The notes under the pieces were generated by a model. It was given only the letters and a program-made list of their open reading frames with translations. It was not told the origin of the DNA and searched no databases. Source: DAOTZS01 sp034434335 (GTDB lineage: Bacteria; Chloroflexota; Anaerolineae; CG2-30-64-16). Taken from it: a DNA stretch of 16,270 nt. Made by a program: the position numbers and the translations under genes. This document shows, piece after piece, positions 6,541-16,000 of the stretch (its first letter is position 1; every line of letters begins with the position of its first letter). Location of the stretch: assembly GCA_034434335.1 (NCBI GenBank), contig DAOTZS010000164.1, forward strand, positions 1-16,270. The letters are read 5' to 3'.

Positions 6541-8457
6541 ATGCTTGATTACGCCTGGTTAATGCTTCTCTTCCCCGCCCTGGGGACCCTCATCATCGCG
6601 CTCTTTGGCCGCCGCCTGAGCAAGGGGGTCATCTCTTGGCTGGCGCCCGGCATGGTGTTGCTGAGCTTTGTCGTGGCTGCAGCGCAGTTCGTCGCGCTGT
6701 TGGGCCTGCCCGCGGAGGAGCGCCATCACGAGGTTGTGCTGTGGCAGTGGATGACGGCCGGTTCATTCAAGGTAGACGTGGCGCTGCTGATTGACCAGCT
6801 TTCGATCACCATGGCGCTGGTGGTGACCGGCATCGGCTTCATCATCCACGTCTATTCGGTCGGCTACATGCATGAGGACCCACGTTACGGCCGCTTCTTC
6901 GCCTATATGAACTTCTTCATCCTGATGATGCTGACGTTGGTGCTGGCCAACAACTACCTGCTGCTCTACGTCGGCTGGGAGGGGGTGGGCCTGGCGTCGT
7001 ATTTGCTGATCGGCTTCTGGTTCGAGAAACCCTCGGCCGCGGACGCGGGGAAGAAGGCGTTCATCGTCAACCGCATCGGCGATTTCGGCCTGGCGCTGGC
7101 CATCATGTTCATCTGGTCAAGCCTGGGGTCGTTGCGCTTCAGCGAGGTGTTCATGCGAGCGAACAGCCAGTGGGTCCCCGGTGGCGCCATCGCCACCACC
7201 GTGACCATGTTGATGCTGCTCGCGGCCACCGGCAAGAGCGCCCAGCTCCCCCTCTACGTCTGGCTGCCCGACGCTATGGAAGGCCCCACGCCAGTCTCTG
7301 CGCTGATCCATGCCGCGACCATGGTGACCGCCGGCGTCTACATGACCGCGCGTTCGGCTGTGCTTTTCAGCCTGGCGCCGACCAGCGCGGCGTGGGTGGC
7401 CAGCATTGGCGCGGCGACCGCGCTCTTCGCGGCCACCATTGCGCTGGCACAGACCGACCTCAAGCGCATTCTGGCCTATTCCACCATCTCGCAGCTCGGC
7501 TACATGTTCCTGGCCGTGGGGGTCGGTGCATACGCCTCGGGGATCTTCCACCTGGCGACCCACGCGTTCTTCAAAGCGCTGCTGTTCCTGGCTGCCGGCA
7601 GCGTGATGCACGCGCTGGCCGGCGAGCTGAACATCAATAAGATGGGCAACCTGCGGGCCAAGATGCCCCTGACCCATTGGACCTATCTGATCGGCGCAGC
7701 CGCGCTGGCAGGCATCCCCCTCTTCTCCGGCTTCTTCAGCAAGGACGAGATCCTCTGGTACGCCTGGCAGAAGTCGCCAATCCTCTGGGTGGTGGGGTTG
7801 ATCACGGCCGGCCTGACCGCGCTCTATTCCTTCCGGTCGGCCTTCGTGCCCTTCTGGGGCCAGGAACGCGATAAGAGGCTCTTCCAGCATGCGCACGAGT
7901 CGCCGGCTGTCATGACCGTGCCACTTATCATCCTGGCCGTGGGCGCGGTATTGGCGGGATACATTGGCCTGCCGCGGCTCTCATTGATCGAAGGGTGGCT
8001 TGAGCCAGTGTTCCTTGCCGTCAAGGCGGCAGAAGCGGCCGAAGGCGCGGCCGGAGCCGGAGCAACTCACAGCCCTATCGAATGGATACTGTTGGCCATC
8101 TCGGCGTTGGTGGCGCTGGCCGGCGCGTACCTGGCCTATCGCCTGTACGTGGCCGAGCCCGACACGCCTAAGCGTGTGCGCGCCAGCCTGGGCTGGTTCG
8201 CCAAACTGGTGGAGAACAAGTATTACGTAGACGAGCTCTACAACTACATCATCGTGAAGCCCCTACGCGAGGTAGGAACGTGGTTCGCCGAGGGGATGGA
8301 CAAGGCGGCCATAGATGGCGCGGTGAACGGCGTGGCGGGTGTCACCGGCTGGATAGGCGCCCAGACACGGCGCCTGCAGACGGGGCTGGTGGGGCTCTAT
8401 GCGCTCTCGATCCTGTTCGGCGCAGTTGCGCTGGTAGCGTGGCTGGTGATAAGATAA
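6541..8457 (+). CDS. nuoL: NADH-quinone oxidoreductase subunit L
   Basis: NuoL is the distal antiporter-like, proton-pumping subunit with the long lateral helix. The product has 638 residues. Family motifs include YMHEDPRYGRFFAYMNFF, YVGWEGVGLASYLLIGFW with the key glutamate E147, AATGKSAQLPLYVWLPDAMEG with the key lysine K232, ALIHAATMVTAGVY, and the broken-helix region TDLKRILAYSTISQLGYM ... HLATHAFFKALLFLAAGS. The C-terminal part has KYYVDELYNYIIVKPL, typical of bacterial NuoL, and a final membrane helix. The ATG at 6541 follows GGAG at 5 bases. The stop lies inside a junction with a small antitoxin-like frame that continues to nuoM. Confidence 0.97.
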   Translation: MLDYAWLMLLFPALGTLIIALFGRRLSKGVISWLAPGMVLLSFVVAAAQFVALLGLPAEERHHEVVLWQWMTAGSFKVDVALLIDQLSITMALVVTGIGFIIHVYSVGYMHEDPRYGRFFAYMNFFILMMLTLVLANNYLLLYVGWEGVGLASYLLIGFWFEKPSAADAGKKAFIVNRIGDFGLALAIMFIWSSLGSLRFSEVFMRANSQWVPGGAIATTVTMLMLLAATGKSAQLPLYVWLPDAMEGPTPVSALIHAATMVTAGVYMTARSAVLFSLAPTSAAWVASIGAATALFAATIALAQTDLKRILAYSTISQLGYMFLAVGVGAYASGIFHLATHAFFKALLFLAAGSVMHALAGELNINKMGNLRAKMPLTHWTYLIGAAALAGIPLFSGFFSKDEILWYAWQKSPILWVVGLITAGLTALYSFRSAFVPFWGQERDKRLFQHAHESPAVMTVPLIILAVGAVLAGYIGLPRLSLIEGWLEPVFLAVKAAEAAEGAAGAGATHSPIEWILLAISALVALAGAYLAYRLYVAEPDTPKRVRASLGWFAKLVENKYYVDELYNYIIVKPLREVGTWFAEGMDKAAIDGAVNGVAGVTGWIGAQTRRLQTGLVGLYALSILFGAVALVAWLVIR

Positions 8458-8632
8458 ACGCGGAGTCTGGCGAGATGAAGTCGAATTTGAAGTGCGAGCA
8501 CAACGGAGGCGACGTATAGCACTTGATCCAGAGGTCTATCTCAAAGTCGAGGCGCAAGCGCGCAAACGCGGTATTTTACCTGAAACTTTGGTCAACTTGT
8601 GGATCGCTGAGAAATTGCAAACAGTAGCGTGA
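8453..8632 (+). CDS. Small ribbon-helix-helix (CopG-like) antitoxin-type frame between nuoL and nuoM, start uncertain
   Basis: The frame is open from 8453 (after an in-frame TAA at 8450) to a TGA at 8630-8632. Its translation includes WRDEVEFEVR, then RRRRIALDPEVYLKV, EAQARKRGILPETLV and NLWIAEKL. The pattern of a basic strand, a helix, a GI/V-x-P-E/S-T-L turn and a W-I-x-E-K-L helix is that of CopG-like antitoxins. The only ordinary in-frame start is GTG at 8492, with no clear Shine-Dalgarno, and family-like sequence lies upstream of it. The gene may therefore be N-terminally truncated, or translated by coupling from nuoL, with which the frame overlaps by five bases. The second half is AT-richer than the nuo genes around it, which suggests transfer. 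No toxin partner is visible. It is too short for certainty, and the family assignment is from motif memory. Confidence 0.55.
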   Translation, partial: DKRGVWRDEVEFEVRAQRRRRIALDPEVYLKVEAQARKRGILPETLVNLWIAEKLQTVA

Positions 8633-8634
8633 GG

Positions 8635-8650
8635 GGATACACGGATACAT
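8635..8650. repeat. 8-bp duplication at the nuoM start
   Basis: ggatacac is followed directly by ggatacat, and the second unit runs into the nuoM ATG (8649). It is a minimal two-copy case of the 8-bp periodicity seen in other nuo junctions, though the unit sequence differs. Confidence 0.55.
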
Positions 8651-10172
8651 GAATCCTAACATTCCGCTTCTTTCCATCATTATCTTTCTCCCCCTCCTAG
8701 GCGGATTGATCCTGCTCGTCTTACCAGGCGAACGGTTGCAGAAGTGGTGGGCGCTACTGGTGAGCCTGGCTACCTTTGCCATCTCCTGTCTGCTGTTTGT
8801 CTGGTGGCGCGCCGGCGAGGCCGGCATGCAGTTCGTGGAGCGGCTGCCCTGGGCTCCCCAGTTCAACATCCAGTACCTGGTTGGAGTGGACGGCCTGAGC
8901 CTGTTCCTGGTGCTGCTCACCACCTTCTTGACGGTGCTGGTGCTGCTCTTTTCCTGGGAGGGGATTGAGAAGAGGCTGCGCTCATATCTCTTCCTCATGC
9001 TCCTGCTGGAGAGCGGCATGATCGGTGTTTTCGTGGCCCTCGACCTGGTGCTGTTCTATGTCTTCTGGGAGCTGACCCTCATCCCCATGTACTTCCTGAT
9101 CGGCGGATGGGGAGACCCCCACAGTGGCTATCGGTTCCTGGGCCGCGAGATGCCGTGGCGCATCTACGCTGCGCTCAAGTTCTTCCTCTACACGTTTGCT
9201 GGCAGCGCGCTGATGCTGGTGGCCATCCTGGTGCTTTACGCGCGCACGGGCACGTTTGATCTGCTGGAGCTGTATAAGCTCAGCCTGGACCCCAGCCTGC
9301 AATTGTGGCTCTTCGTCGCGTTTGGGCTGGCCTTTGCCATCAAGGTGCCGCTCTTCCCCTTCCACACCTGGTTGCCCGACGCGCACGTGGCTGCGCCCAC
9401 CGGCGGCTCGGTGATCCTGGCCGCTATTTTGCTAAAGATGGGCACCTACGGGTTCGTGCGTTTCTGCCTGCCTCTGTGCCCTGCCGCGAGCAAGCTGGCC
9501 GTGCCGTGGATTGCAGCCCTGGCCATCATTGGCATCCTATACGGCGCGCTGGTGGCGCTGGTGCAGAAGGACGTCAAGTCGCTGGTCGCTTATTCGTCGG
9601 TGGCACACCTGGGCTTCGTCATGCTGGGCATTTTCGCCCTCAATGCGCAGGGGATCGCCGGCGCCACGCTGCAGATGGTCAACCATGGGTTGAGCACTGG
9701 CGCCCTGTTCTTGCTGGTGGGCATGCTCTACAATCGCCGCCATACCCGTCTTCTGGCCCACTTTGGTGGCCTGTGGAGACAAGTCCCGGTCTATGGCTTC
9801 ATGTTCGTCATCGTGGCGCTCTCGTCAGCGGGGCTGCCCGGCCTGAACGGTTTCGTGGGCGAGTTCAACATCTTGCTGGCCGCGTTCCAGGCCAATAAGA
9901 CCTTTGCCATCCTCGGCACCCTGGGGGTCATCCTGGCCGCCTGGTATCTGCTCTGGGCCGTGCGTCAGATGCTCCACGGCCCGCTGACCAGGCCCGAGAA
10001 TATGGCGCTGAAGGACCTGCACTGGCGCGAGGTGCTGACCCTGGCCCCTATTGTCATCCTTTTCTTTGTCATCGGCCTCTTCCCCAACCTGTTCTTTGAC
10101 AAGATCAACCCTTCGGCTGCCGCGGTCGTACAGGCAATCCAGCAGGTGCCCGCGGTGACGATGATGAGATAG
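8649..10172 (+). CDS. nuoM: NADH-quinone oxidoreductase subunit M
   Basis: NuoM is the second antiporter-like proton-pumping subunit of the complex I membrane arm. The 507-aa length is typical. Motifs are VDGLSLFLVLLTTFL, FYVFWELTLIPMYFLIGGWG with the key glutamate E141, AFAIKVPLFPFHTWLPDAHVAAPT with the key lysine K232, LLKMGTYG, and KSLVAYSSVAHLGFVMLG ... QMVNHGLSTGALFLLVGML in the second bundle. The ATG at 8649 is chosen because the family's N-terminus starts here. The ribosome site is weak: GAGGGG at 8631-8636 overlaps the antitoxin-like stop but is about 12 bases away, and a nearer GGA lies at 8643-8645. Its own stop codon TAG overlaps the nuoN ribosome site. Confidence 0.97.
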   Translation: MNPNIPLLSIIIFLPLLGGLILLVLPGERLQKWWALLVSLATFAISCLLFVWWRAGEAGMQFVERLPWAPQFNIQYLVGVDGLSLFLVLLTTFLTVLVLLFSWEGIEKRLRSYLFLMLLLESGMIGVFVALDLVLFYVFWELTLIPMYFLIGGWGDPHSGYRFLGREMPWRIYAALKFFLYTFAGSALMLVAILVLYARTGTFDLLELYKLSLDPSLQLWLFVAFGLAFAIKVPLFPFHTWLPDAHVAAPTGGSVILAAILLKMGTYGFVRFCLPLCPAASKLAVPWIAALAIIGILYGALVALVQKDVKSLVAYSSVAHLGFVMLGIFALNAQGIAGATLQMVNHGLSTGALFLLVGMLYNRRHTRLLAHFGGLWRQVPVYGFMFVIVALSSAGLPGLNGFVGEFNILLAAFQANKTFAILGTLGVILAAWYLLWAVRQMLHGPLTRPENMALKDLHWREVLTLAPIVILFFVIGLFPNLFFDKINPSAAAVVQAIQQVPAVTMMR

Positions 10173-10175
10173 GGA
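10171..10175 (+). promoter_or_regulatory. nuoN Shine-Dalgarno overlapping the nuoM stop
   Basis: AGGGA includes the last two bases of the nuoM TAG stop and lies 5 bases before the nuoN ATG at 10181. The arrangement favours translational coupling of nuoM and nuoN. Confidence 0.7.
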
Positions 10176-10180
10176 ACGTC

Positions 10181-11662
10181 ATGACATTACCAACTTTGAA
10201 CATACAGGCTATACTCCCGCAGGCCATATTGGTGGCCGCGGCGCTGATCATCATGCTGGCGGACCTGGTGCTCAGGAACAAGCGCGTTCTGGGGTGGTTT
10301 AGCCTGGCTGCCGTGCTCGCAGCCCTGGCAGTGATGGTTTTCTGGCCGCCTCAGAAGGCAGAGTTTCAGTTGGGGCTGGTTTCACCGCTCGGCGTCGGCA
10401 CGATGGCGCTGGCGGATCAGTTGGGCCGGCTGGCTGGCATAGCCGTGCTGATTGCCGCGGCCGGGGCGATTCTGTTGGCGCTGGATCGTGCGGCCGATTT
10501 CACCACGCGCGGCGGTGCCTACCATGCGCTGCTCCTGCTTGCGACTACAGGGATGACCGCCATGAGTATGGCCAGCGATTTCATGACCATCTTCCTGACG
10601 CTGGAAATCTTCTCGCTGGCCCTGTACATCCTGGTCGGCTTCAACCGACGGGATATGCACTCGGCCGAGGCAGCGCTGAAGTACTTCCTGCTTGGCGCAT
10701 TTGCCAGTGGCTTCTTCCTCTATGGCATCGCGCTGATCTACGCCGCGACCGGCACAACCAGCCTGGACGCCATCGCCGAGCATCTGCTGCCGATGTCCGT
10801 GCCGCTACCCTTCGCACCCTTGCTCCCGCTGGGGGTTGGGCTGTTGTTGGTGGGCTTCGGCTTCAAGGTGGCACTGGTGCCCTTCCACATGTGGACCCCC
10901 GACGCGTATCAGGGCGCGCCGACGCCTGTGACCGCGTTCATGTCGGTGGCCACCAAGACGGCGGCCTTCGCCGCGCTGATCCGCGTGCTGGCCGCGCTGG
11001 CCAGCTACGAGCGGCCCTGGCTGTGGGCCCTGGCAGCGCTGTCCGTGCTCACCATGACCCTGGGCAACCTGGCCGCCCTGCGCCAGACCAGCCTGAAGCG
11101 GATGCTGGCCTATTCCAGCATCGCCCATGCCGGTTATGTGCTGATTGGCCTGGTTGCCGGCACCAAGGAGGGAGCCCAGGCCGCGCTCTACTACCTGGTG
11201 GCTTACACTTTCATGAACCTGGGCGCGTTTGCGGTGGTGCTGGCACTGCAACGCCGGGACGAAAACGACGTCATGGCCGAGCAGGTGGCCGGGCTGGCCG
11301 GACGTCAGCCGGCCCTTGCTGCATTGATGGCGCTCCTGATGTTTGCGCTGACCGGCATCCCGCCCCTGGCGGGCTTTTTCGGCAAGTTGTATGTGTTCAA
11401 GGCCGCGGTAGAGGCAAATCTGCCCTGGCTCGCCATCGTGGGCGTGGTCAACAGCGCGCTTGCCGCGTACTACTATCTGCGGGTAACTGTCTCCATGTAC
11501 ATGGCCGAGCCGGGCGCAGAGGTGGCGCCTGGGGCTGGACGCCAGCCTCTGGTCATGACAACCGTTGTCCTTGCTGCGCTGGGGACTATAGTGCTGGGGA
11601 TATGGCAGTGGCCGTGGCTGGAGGGCATGGCGGCCGCGGTGGCAACCCTGGCGCTGCGCTGA
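10181..11662 (+). CDS. nuoN: NADH-quinone oxidoreductase subunit N
   Basis: NuoN is the third antiporter-like proton-pumping subunit, next to NuoK in the membrane arm. The product has 493 residues with about 14 hydrophobic segments. Motifs are LTLEIFSLALYILVGF with the key glutamate E142, FGFKVALVPFHMWTPDAYQGAPTP with the key lysine K229, AFMSVATKTAAFAAL, and SLKRMLAYSSIAHAGYVLIGL. Later YYLVAYTFMNLGAFAVV and LTGIPPLAGFFGKLYVF are diagnostic of NuoN rather than NuoL/M. The ATG lies 8 bases after the nuoM stop, with AGGGA between them. This is the last gene of the operon, followed by a hairpin and a convergent gene. Confidence 0.97.
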   Translation: MTLPTLNIQAILPQAILVAAALIIMLADLVLRNKRVLGWFSLAAVLAALAVMVFWPPQKAEFQLGLVSPLGVGTMALADQLGRLAGIAVLIAAAGAILLALDRAADFTTRGGAYHALLLLATTGMTAMSMASDFMTIFLTLEIFSLALYILVGFNRRDMHSAEAALKYFLLGAFASGFFLYGIALIYAATGTTSLDAIAEHLLPMSVPLPFAPLLPLGVGLLLVGFGFKVALVPFHMWTPDAYQGAPTPVTAFMSVATKTAAFAALIRVLAALASYERPWLWALAALSVLTMTLGNLAALRQTSLKRMLAYSSIAHAGYVLIGLVAGTKEGAQAALYYLVAYTFMNLGAFAVVLALQRRDENDVMAEQVAGLAGRQPALAALMALLMFALTGIPPLAGFFGKLYVFKAAVEANLPWLAIVGVVNSALAAYYYLRVTVSMYMAEPGAEVAPGAGRQPLVMTTVVLAALGTIVLGIWQWPWLEGMAAAVATLALR

Positions 11663-11668
11663 AACAAG

Positions 11669-11687
11669 GGCGCAGCATAACTGCGCC
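11669..11687. terminator. Hairpin between convergent nuoN and the LarA-family gene
   Basis: GGCGCAG (11669-11675) and CTGCGCC (11681-11687) are perfect 7-bp arms around a 5-base loop (cataa), sitting in the 24-base gap between the nuoN stop and the opposing stop codon (11687-11689). Read on the - strand, the stem is followed by CTTGTTTC, which is moderately U-rich. On the + strand the tail is only weakly U-rich (TATCTC). It is probably a bidirectional terminator, stronger for the - strand. Confidence 0.65.
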
Positions 11688-12961
11688 TATCTCAGATACG
11701 GCACCGTCTGTGGGCCGTCGGGCAGGACCGCGAGAGTGGCCCCCGGCTGCGCACGGCGCAGCTCCCCGATCAACCCCTCGATGGAGCGGCAGGGCGTGAC
11801 CAGCGCCCCCCGCAACTCCTCATCACTCAGGCCGTCGGCGTACACATGCACATGCGCCTTGAGCTGGATCTGCGCCTGGAGCTGAATCTGCCACTGATCG
11901 TGACAGCGGAAGCCGGGCCGCATGACCATGGCCATCAGCTCGGCCGGTGAACTGGCCTCCTGCAGCAACCGCTGGTACTCTCCGTGAGCGGGAATGCCAT
12001 CCCAGCACTCTGCCGCCACGATGATGTGACCACCCGGCCGCACAATCCGCGCCGCGGCCGACATCCCCTTCACCGCCTGGTATAGGTTCAGGTCCAGGGG
12101 ATAGCCGCTATTCGAAGTGATGACGATGTCGAAAGGCCCATCCACTGGTCGCAGGGCACTCTGAGCCACAAAGCGCGTGCCTGCCCGATGGGCTTCCAAC
12201 AGATCACCTGCAAAGACGCCGCTGATCTGCCGCTGCTGATTGAGGGTCACGTTGAGCAGGAAAGTGGGGGCGGTGCTGCGGGCCACCGCGAGCATCTCCA
12301 GCCAGATCGGATTGCCCTCTTCCGTAACAGCCCAGGTTGCACGCGGATCGGCAATCATGGTCACGCCGTGGTTATCCATGATGGCTTCGATGTCGGCGAT
12401 GCCAGGCAAGATAGCCTTGGGCCCACCGCTGAAGCCGGCAAAGATGTGCGGCTCGATGAAACCGGTCAGGATGCGCACCGAGGCCTCCATGTAGGCGCGG
12501 TTCACCCGCACCTGCCGGCCCACATGGTTCGTCGTTACCGGGACGAGATTGGCATCGTCCCACGCATTATGCTGCACAATCCGATAGCGCCTGACGATCT
12601 CCTCCCCCAACATCTGTTTGAGCTCAGCTTCGGTCTGGGCACGGTGGGTGCCCAGGGCGTTGATCAGCACAATCTGCCGGGCTGAGACCCCCGCCTGCTC
12701 CAGCTCGTCGAGCAACACGGGCAACACGCGGTTGTTGGGCATCGGCCGGGTCAGATCGCTGAATACGACGGCCACTGTGTCGTGCGGCCGCACCAGTTTC
12801 CACAGCGGCGGAGAAGCGATAGGGGCGCGCAGCGCGGCGCGGATCGCGGCCGCCTCGTCGGGCAGCCCGGCCACCGGCTGCGGCTCGATCACTGTAACCG
12901 GGGCGTCATCGGGCAGGTCGATCCACAGGCCCTGCCGGCCATAGGCAAGTCTCACGCGCAC
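11687..12961 (-). CDS. LarA-family nickel-pincer (lactate racemase-like) enzyme
   Basis: LarA enzymes racemise or epimerise 2-hydroxy acids with a nickel-pincer nucleotide bound covalently to a lysine. The 424-aa product has both family parts: an N-terminal catalytic domain (FSDLTRP, NALGTHRAQTEAEL, LTGFIEPHIFAGFSGGPK, ILPGIADIEAI, DNHG) and a C-terminal Rossmann-like domain. Residues D69, R72, H106, H172, K182 and H198 match, with an offset of 2-3, the D72, R75, H108, H174, K184 and H200 of Lactiplantibacillus plantarum LarA, so cofactor binding looks intact. The substrate cannot be told, because the family includes several racemases, and no larB, larC or larE cofactor genes are in view. The start is GTG at 12961, supported by a strong GGAGG. 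It lies 68 bases after the large upstream gene on the same strand and is probably co-transcribed with it. Confidence 0.88.
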   Translation of the reverse strand: MRVRLAYGRQGLWIDLPDDAPVTVIEPQPVAGLPDEAAAIRAALRAPIASPPLWKLVRPHDTVAVVFSDLTRPMPNNRVLPVLLDELEQAGVSARQIVLINALGTHRAQTEAELKQMLGEEIVRRYRIVQHNAWDDANLVPVTTNHVGRQVRVNRAYMEASVRILTGFIEPHIFAGFSGGPKAILPGIADIEAIMDNHGVTMIADPRATWAVTEEGNPIWLEMLAVARSTAPTFLLNVTLNQQRQISGVFAGDLLEAHRAGTRFVAQSALRPVDGPFDIVITSNSGYPLDLNLYQAVKGMSAAARIVRPGGHIIVAAECWDGIPAHGEYQRLLQEASSPAELMAMVMRPGFRCHDQWQIQLQAQIQLKAHVHVYADGLSDEELRGALVTPCRSIEGLIGELRRAQPGATLAVLPDGPQTVPYLR

Positions 12962-12968
12962 AGAAGTT

Positions 12969-12973
12969 CCTCC
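12969..12973 (-). promoter_or_regulatory. Shine-Dalgarno for the LarA-family GTG start
   Basis: On the - strand GGAGG lies 7 bases before the GTG at 12961. It decides the non-ATG start. Confidence 0.75.
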
Positions 12974-13029
12974 GTCCAGAACGATAGCTCATAGGGTAAC
13001 CAGGCCTCTGTGGGAACCCAGCAGGGCTG

Positions 13030-16000
13030 TTACGAGGCATTCGAGAGCACAATGGGCTGTTCGTAGGCAACCACATCACCCACATCCGTGCCATAGAGGC
13101 GGCTCATAGTCTCCACCTCATCGGGCGGGATCAGGGTGAGGAGGCGGCGATCGTCTCGATGCAAACGCCAGAATTCGCGGCTGCAGCGCTCGTATAGGCT
13201 GAGCTCCTGCAACACGAGGCGGTTCACGGTGCGCACCAGGGAGAGCGAGAAGGGGTCTTGTGAGGGGAGCAAGGGCACGTTACGCTGCTCAAAAGCCCGC
13301 TGTAGTTCTGAGTTGGAACCGGACGGGCTGACACCAAATGCCACTTCGAGTGCCTCGGACGACAAGGTGTGCATGATCTCGTAGTTGGCCGACGGCTTGG
13401 CGCGCGTGCACAAATCCTCGACATAAGCGGCCTGCGAATAGCTGCTACTACTCTCGCCGGCAGCGATCTTCTGAAGCACCACTCTCTCGATGCGGCAGCC
13501 GGCAGCCATTCTCTGTACCAGGTCGGGGTGGCCGCCAAGTAGCCTGTTCCCTGGGTAGAGGTATTCCGAGGCCCGGGCCGCGTAGGCACGGTAGATATCC
13601 GCCAAAGCTCGGCCAGCCCCTCCCTCGCCAGCCGGCCTGGCCAAAGCTGCCCGCACCCGAAGCGCCAGCTCGTTGCCTTCCTCCTGCCAGTCCCACAGGG
13701 CGCGACCACTTGCCCGCCAGAGCTCCCGGAACCTTTCCCGTGTGTGCTGGCCCTGCCCGCTCTCAGCTCTGATGTGGCCGAGCACTTCCTGCCATATCTG
13801 ATCATCAGGGTGCGGAGTGCGGAGGTGCACCACGTTCCCCGGCAGCCGACACATGGCCGTTGCCTGTCGTTCGCGGGACCACCGGCTCAGCTCGTCAATG
13901 GCATCTTGAATGGTTGACAGGCGCAGGCTCAGCTCGCGATGCAGGCGGCGATAGAGCACGCTGAGGCCCCTGTGCAACAGAGCGTAGGCGGTGCGGGACA
14001 GATACTCCTGGCTGATGGCCAGCCGGCGATCCTTGAGGCTACGCACCTGCTGGGTGGCCGAGAACCAGATGAACAAGCCCAGCCCCGCCACAACGCCCAG
14101 GCCACTGGCCAGCACTGCGATCCGTTGGCTCCAGCCCAGGGGCAGCGTCAGAAGGGCCCAGGCAGCAACAGCCGCCACCAGCAAGGCCGGGATGCCAAAC
14201 ATCAGCCCGCGCAGCCACAGCCGCGCTGCGCGGTCTTCCCTGCTGCTGGCAGCGATACATTCTCGCTGCCAGCGCGCCAGAACATGTCGGTAGCGCTCCT
14301 CTGGCTCGCTTTGCGGCCTCGTGCGATCCAGCTCCTGCAGCACCTGCTCCACCTCATGCAGCCAGCCAGAGATGCGGGCACGGCTGCGCAGGAGGCCGTT
14401 CGGCGCGCTGACCAAATCCTGCACGATTCTCTCAGTAGCCAGGCGTAGAATGCCCGGCAGAAAGCCCGCCTCAGTGCGTCGTGCCCTCCACTCCTCATCG
14501 CTGGCACCGGTGGACTCCTCTGGCGCGCTCCTCTCGGTCTCGAGCTCCGCCAGCCCCCAAGCTCGCCTGGCGCCTTCTACCGCCTCCTCAAGCTCCCGGC
14601 TGGCTTCCTCCGTCCGCGCGCTGATGATCTGATCCCAGGTTTGTGGCTCCCTGGTTGTGCGCAGCAGGTCCTGAACCTGCCGTGGCCAGAGCCATGCGCG
14701 CGCCACGCGCAGGGCTGGCAACCACGCGGGTTGTCGCTGCCCACCCTCCTCCTCGAACAGAGCAAACGCGTTGCTGTTCAGAAAGCGCTCTATGGCTTTC
14801 TCGGGCAGGGCGCCAAGTTCGGCCAGGGTGCCAGGTGGCATGGACACCCCTTCTGGCGCACTTAGCACCTCTTCTGCAATGACCTCTCGCTGCTCCTCTT
14901 CGATCGCCTGGGCAATGTACTCGCTCAACGGGATGAAATCAGAGGCGGTGCCCAGCACACTGTAGGGGGAAGCCTTGTAGCCAATATCCGATCCCAGGCT
15001 CCTCTCCAGGTAGCTGGCACCATCGGCCAGCAGGAATGCCTCGATGGCATTGCCGACCAGCAGGGTGAGTTCGAGGGGGCTTTGGGCCAGCGCCTGGTTG
15101 CTCTTCTCACGGTCTATCAAGTACACAGTGTCAAACAGGCGTTGCCCTACCCGATATTCCCAGCCTGGTCGGCCGCAGCTCTTGACGAGAGCTTGAAAAG
15201 CCTCTGTGAGCGGACCCCGGCCCCGTACCCCGGTCAGGGCCTCCAGCTCAGGCAGAGCGGCATAGACCGCGGCCTCTTCGACCACGCGCGTATCATCCGG
15301 TGCGAAGGAGCTGGTGCAGAAGAGGGCCACGACCTTGGCAATGTGGCTGCTGCTCAGCGTAGCCACCAACTCCGAGACAATGGGCCAGATCAGAGCTGAG
15401 GCCAGGGGCTCGGCCAGGGAGGCGATCACGTATACCGTGGTCTGCACGAACGGGTCGCGTGCCTGAATCACATCCAGGCGGGTGGGGTCGATCACCTGGT
15501 TGAGCAGCGCTCGCACTGCCGCCTCTGCGCCAGCGATACCGGCACGGAACATCGTGCTGCGTCCTGCCGGCAGCCTGCCAGGGTAGCCATTGGAGGGGGA
15601 GTGCTGGATGAGCAGCGGCTGTACATAGCCATCTTGCCAGGCACATTGCAGCAATCGGCTGCCGGCGCGTTCGCTCCAGGTCAGCCACGGGGCACCATTG
15701 CCGCGAGCCCCGTCCCGCCCGGAGGGGCCAGGCTCCAGGGCGAGCTGCTCAAGCTGGTGTTCCAGGTAGAAGGGGAGGGGATAGCGCTCGGGATGGGGCC
15801 GCAGCACGTGAAAGGAGAAAGCATGGGCTTCATCCGGTGCTGGCGCCGTTTGGGGAAGGATGGCCGCGCAGGCAGTCACCTGGCGCAGGTCGGGCAGCAG
15901 TTGGGCGATGCCTAGCACCTCGCGCTGCTCCTGAGCCAGACAGAGGCGTGGCCACACATGGAGCATGGTCTGCAAACCCCAGCCACCGAAGCAGAGGATG

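Noticed and set aside
8474..8520. Alternative small frame from the ATG at 8475 (MKSNLKCEHNGGDV)
   Set aside because: It ends after 14 codons and has no family resemblance. The other frame through this stretch reads as an antitoxin-like protein.
10891..11799. 302-codon + frame overlapping nuoN in another phase and running past its end into the convergent gene
   Set aside because: The Arg/Gly/Ala-rich product is a frame shadow. nuoN and the LarA-family gene explain both halves.
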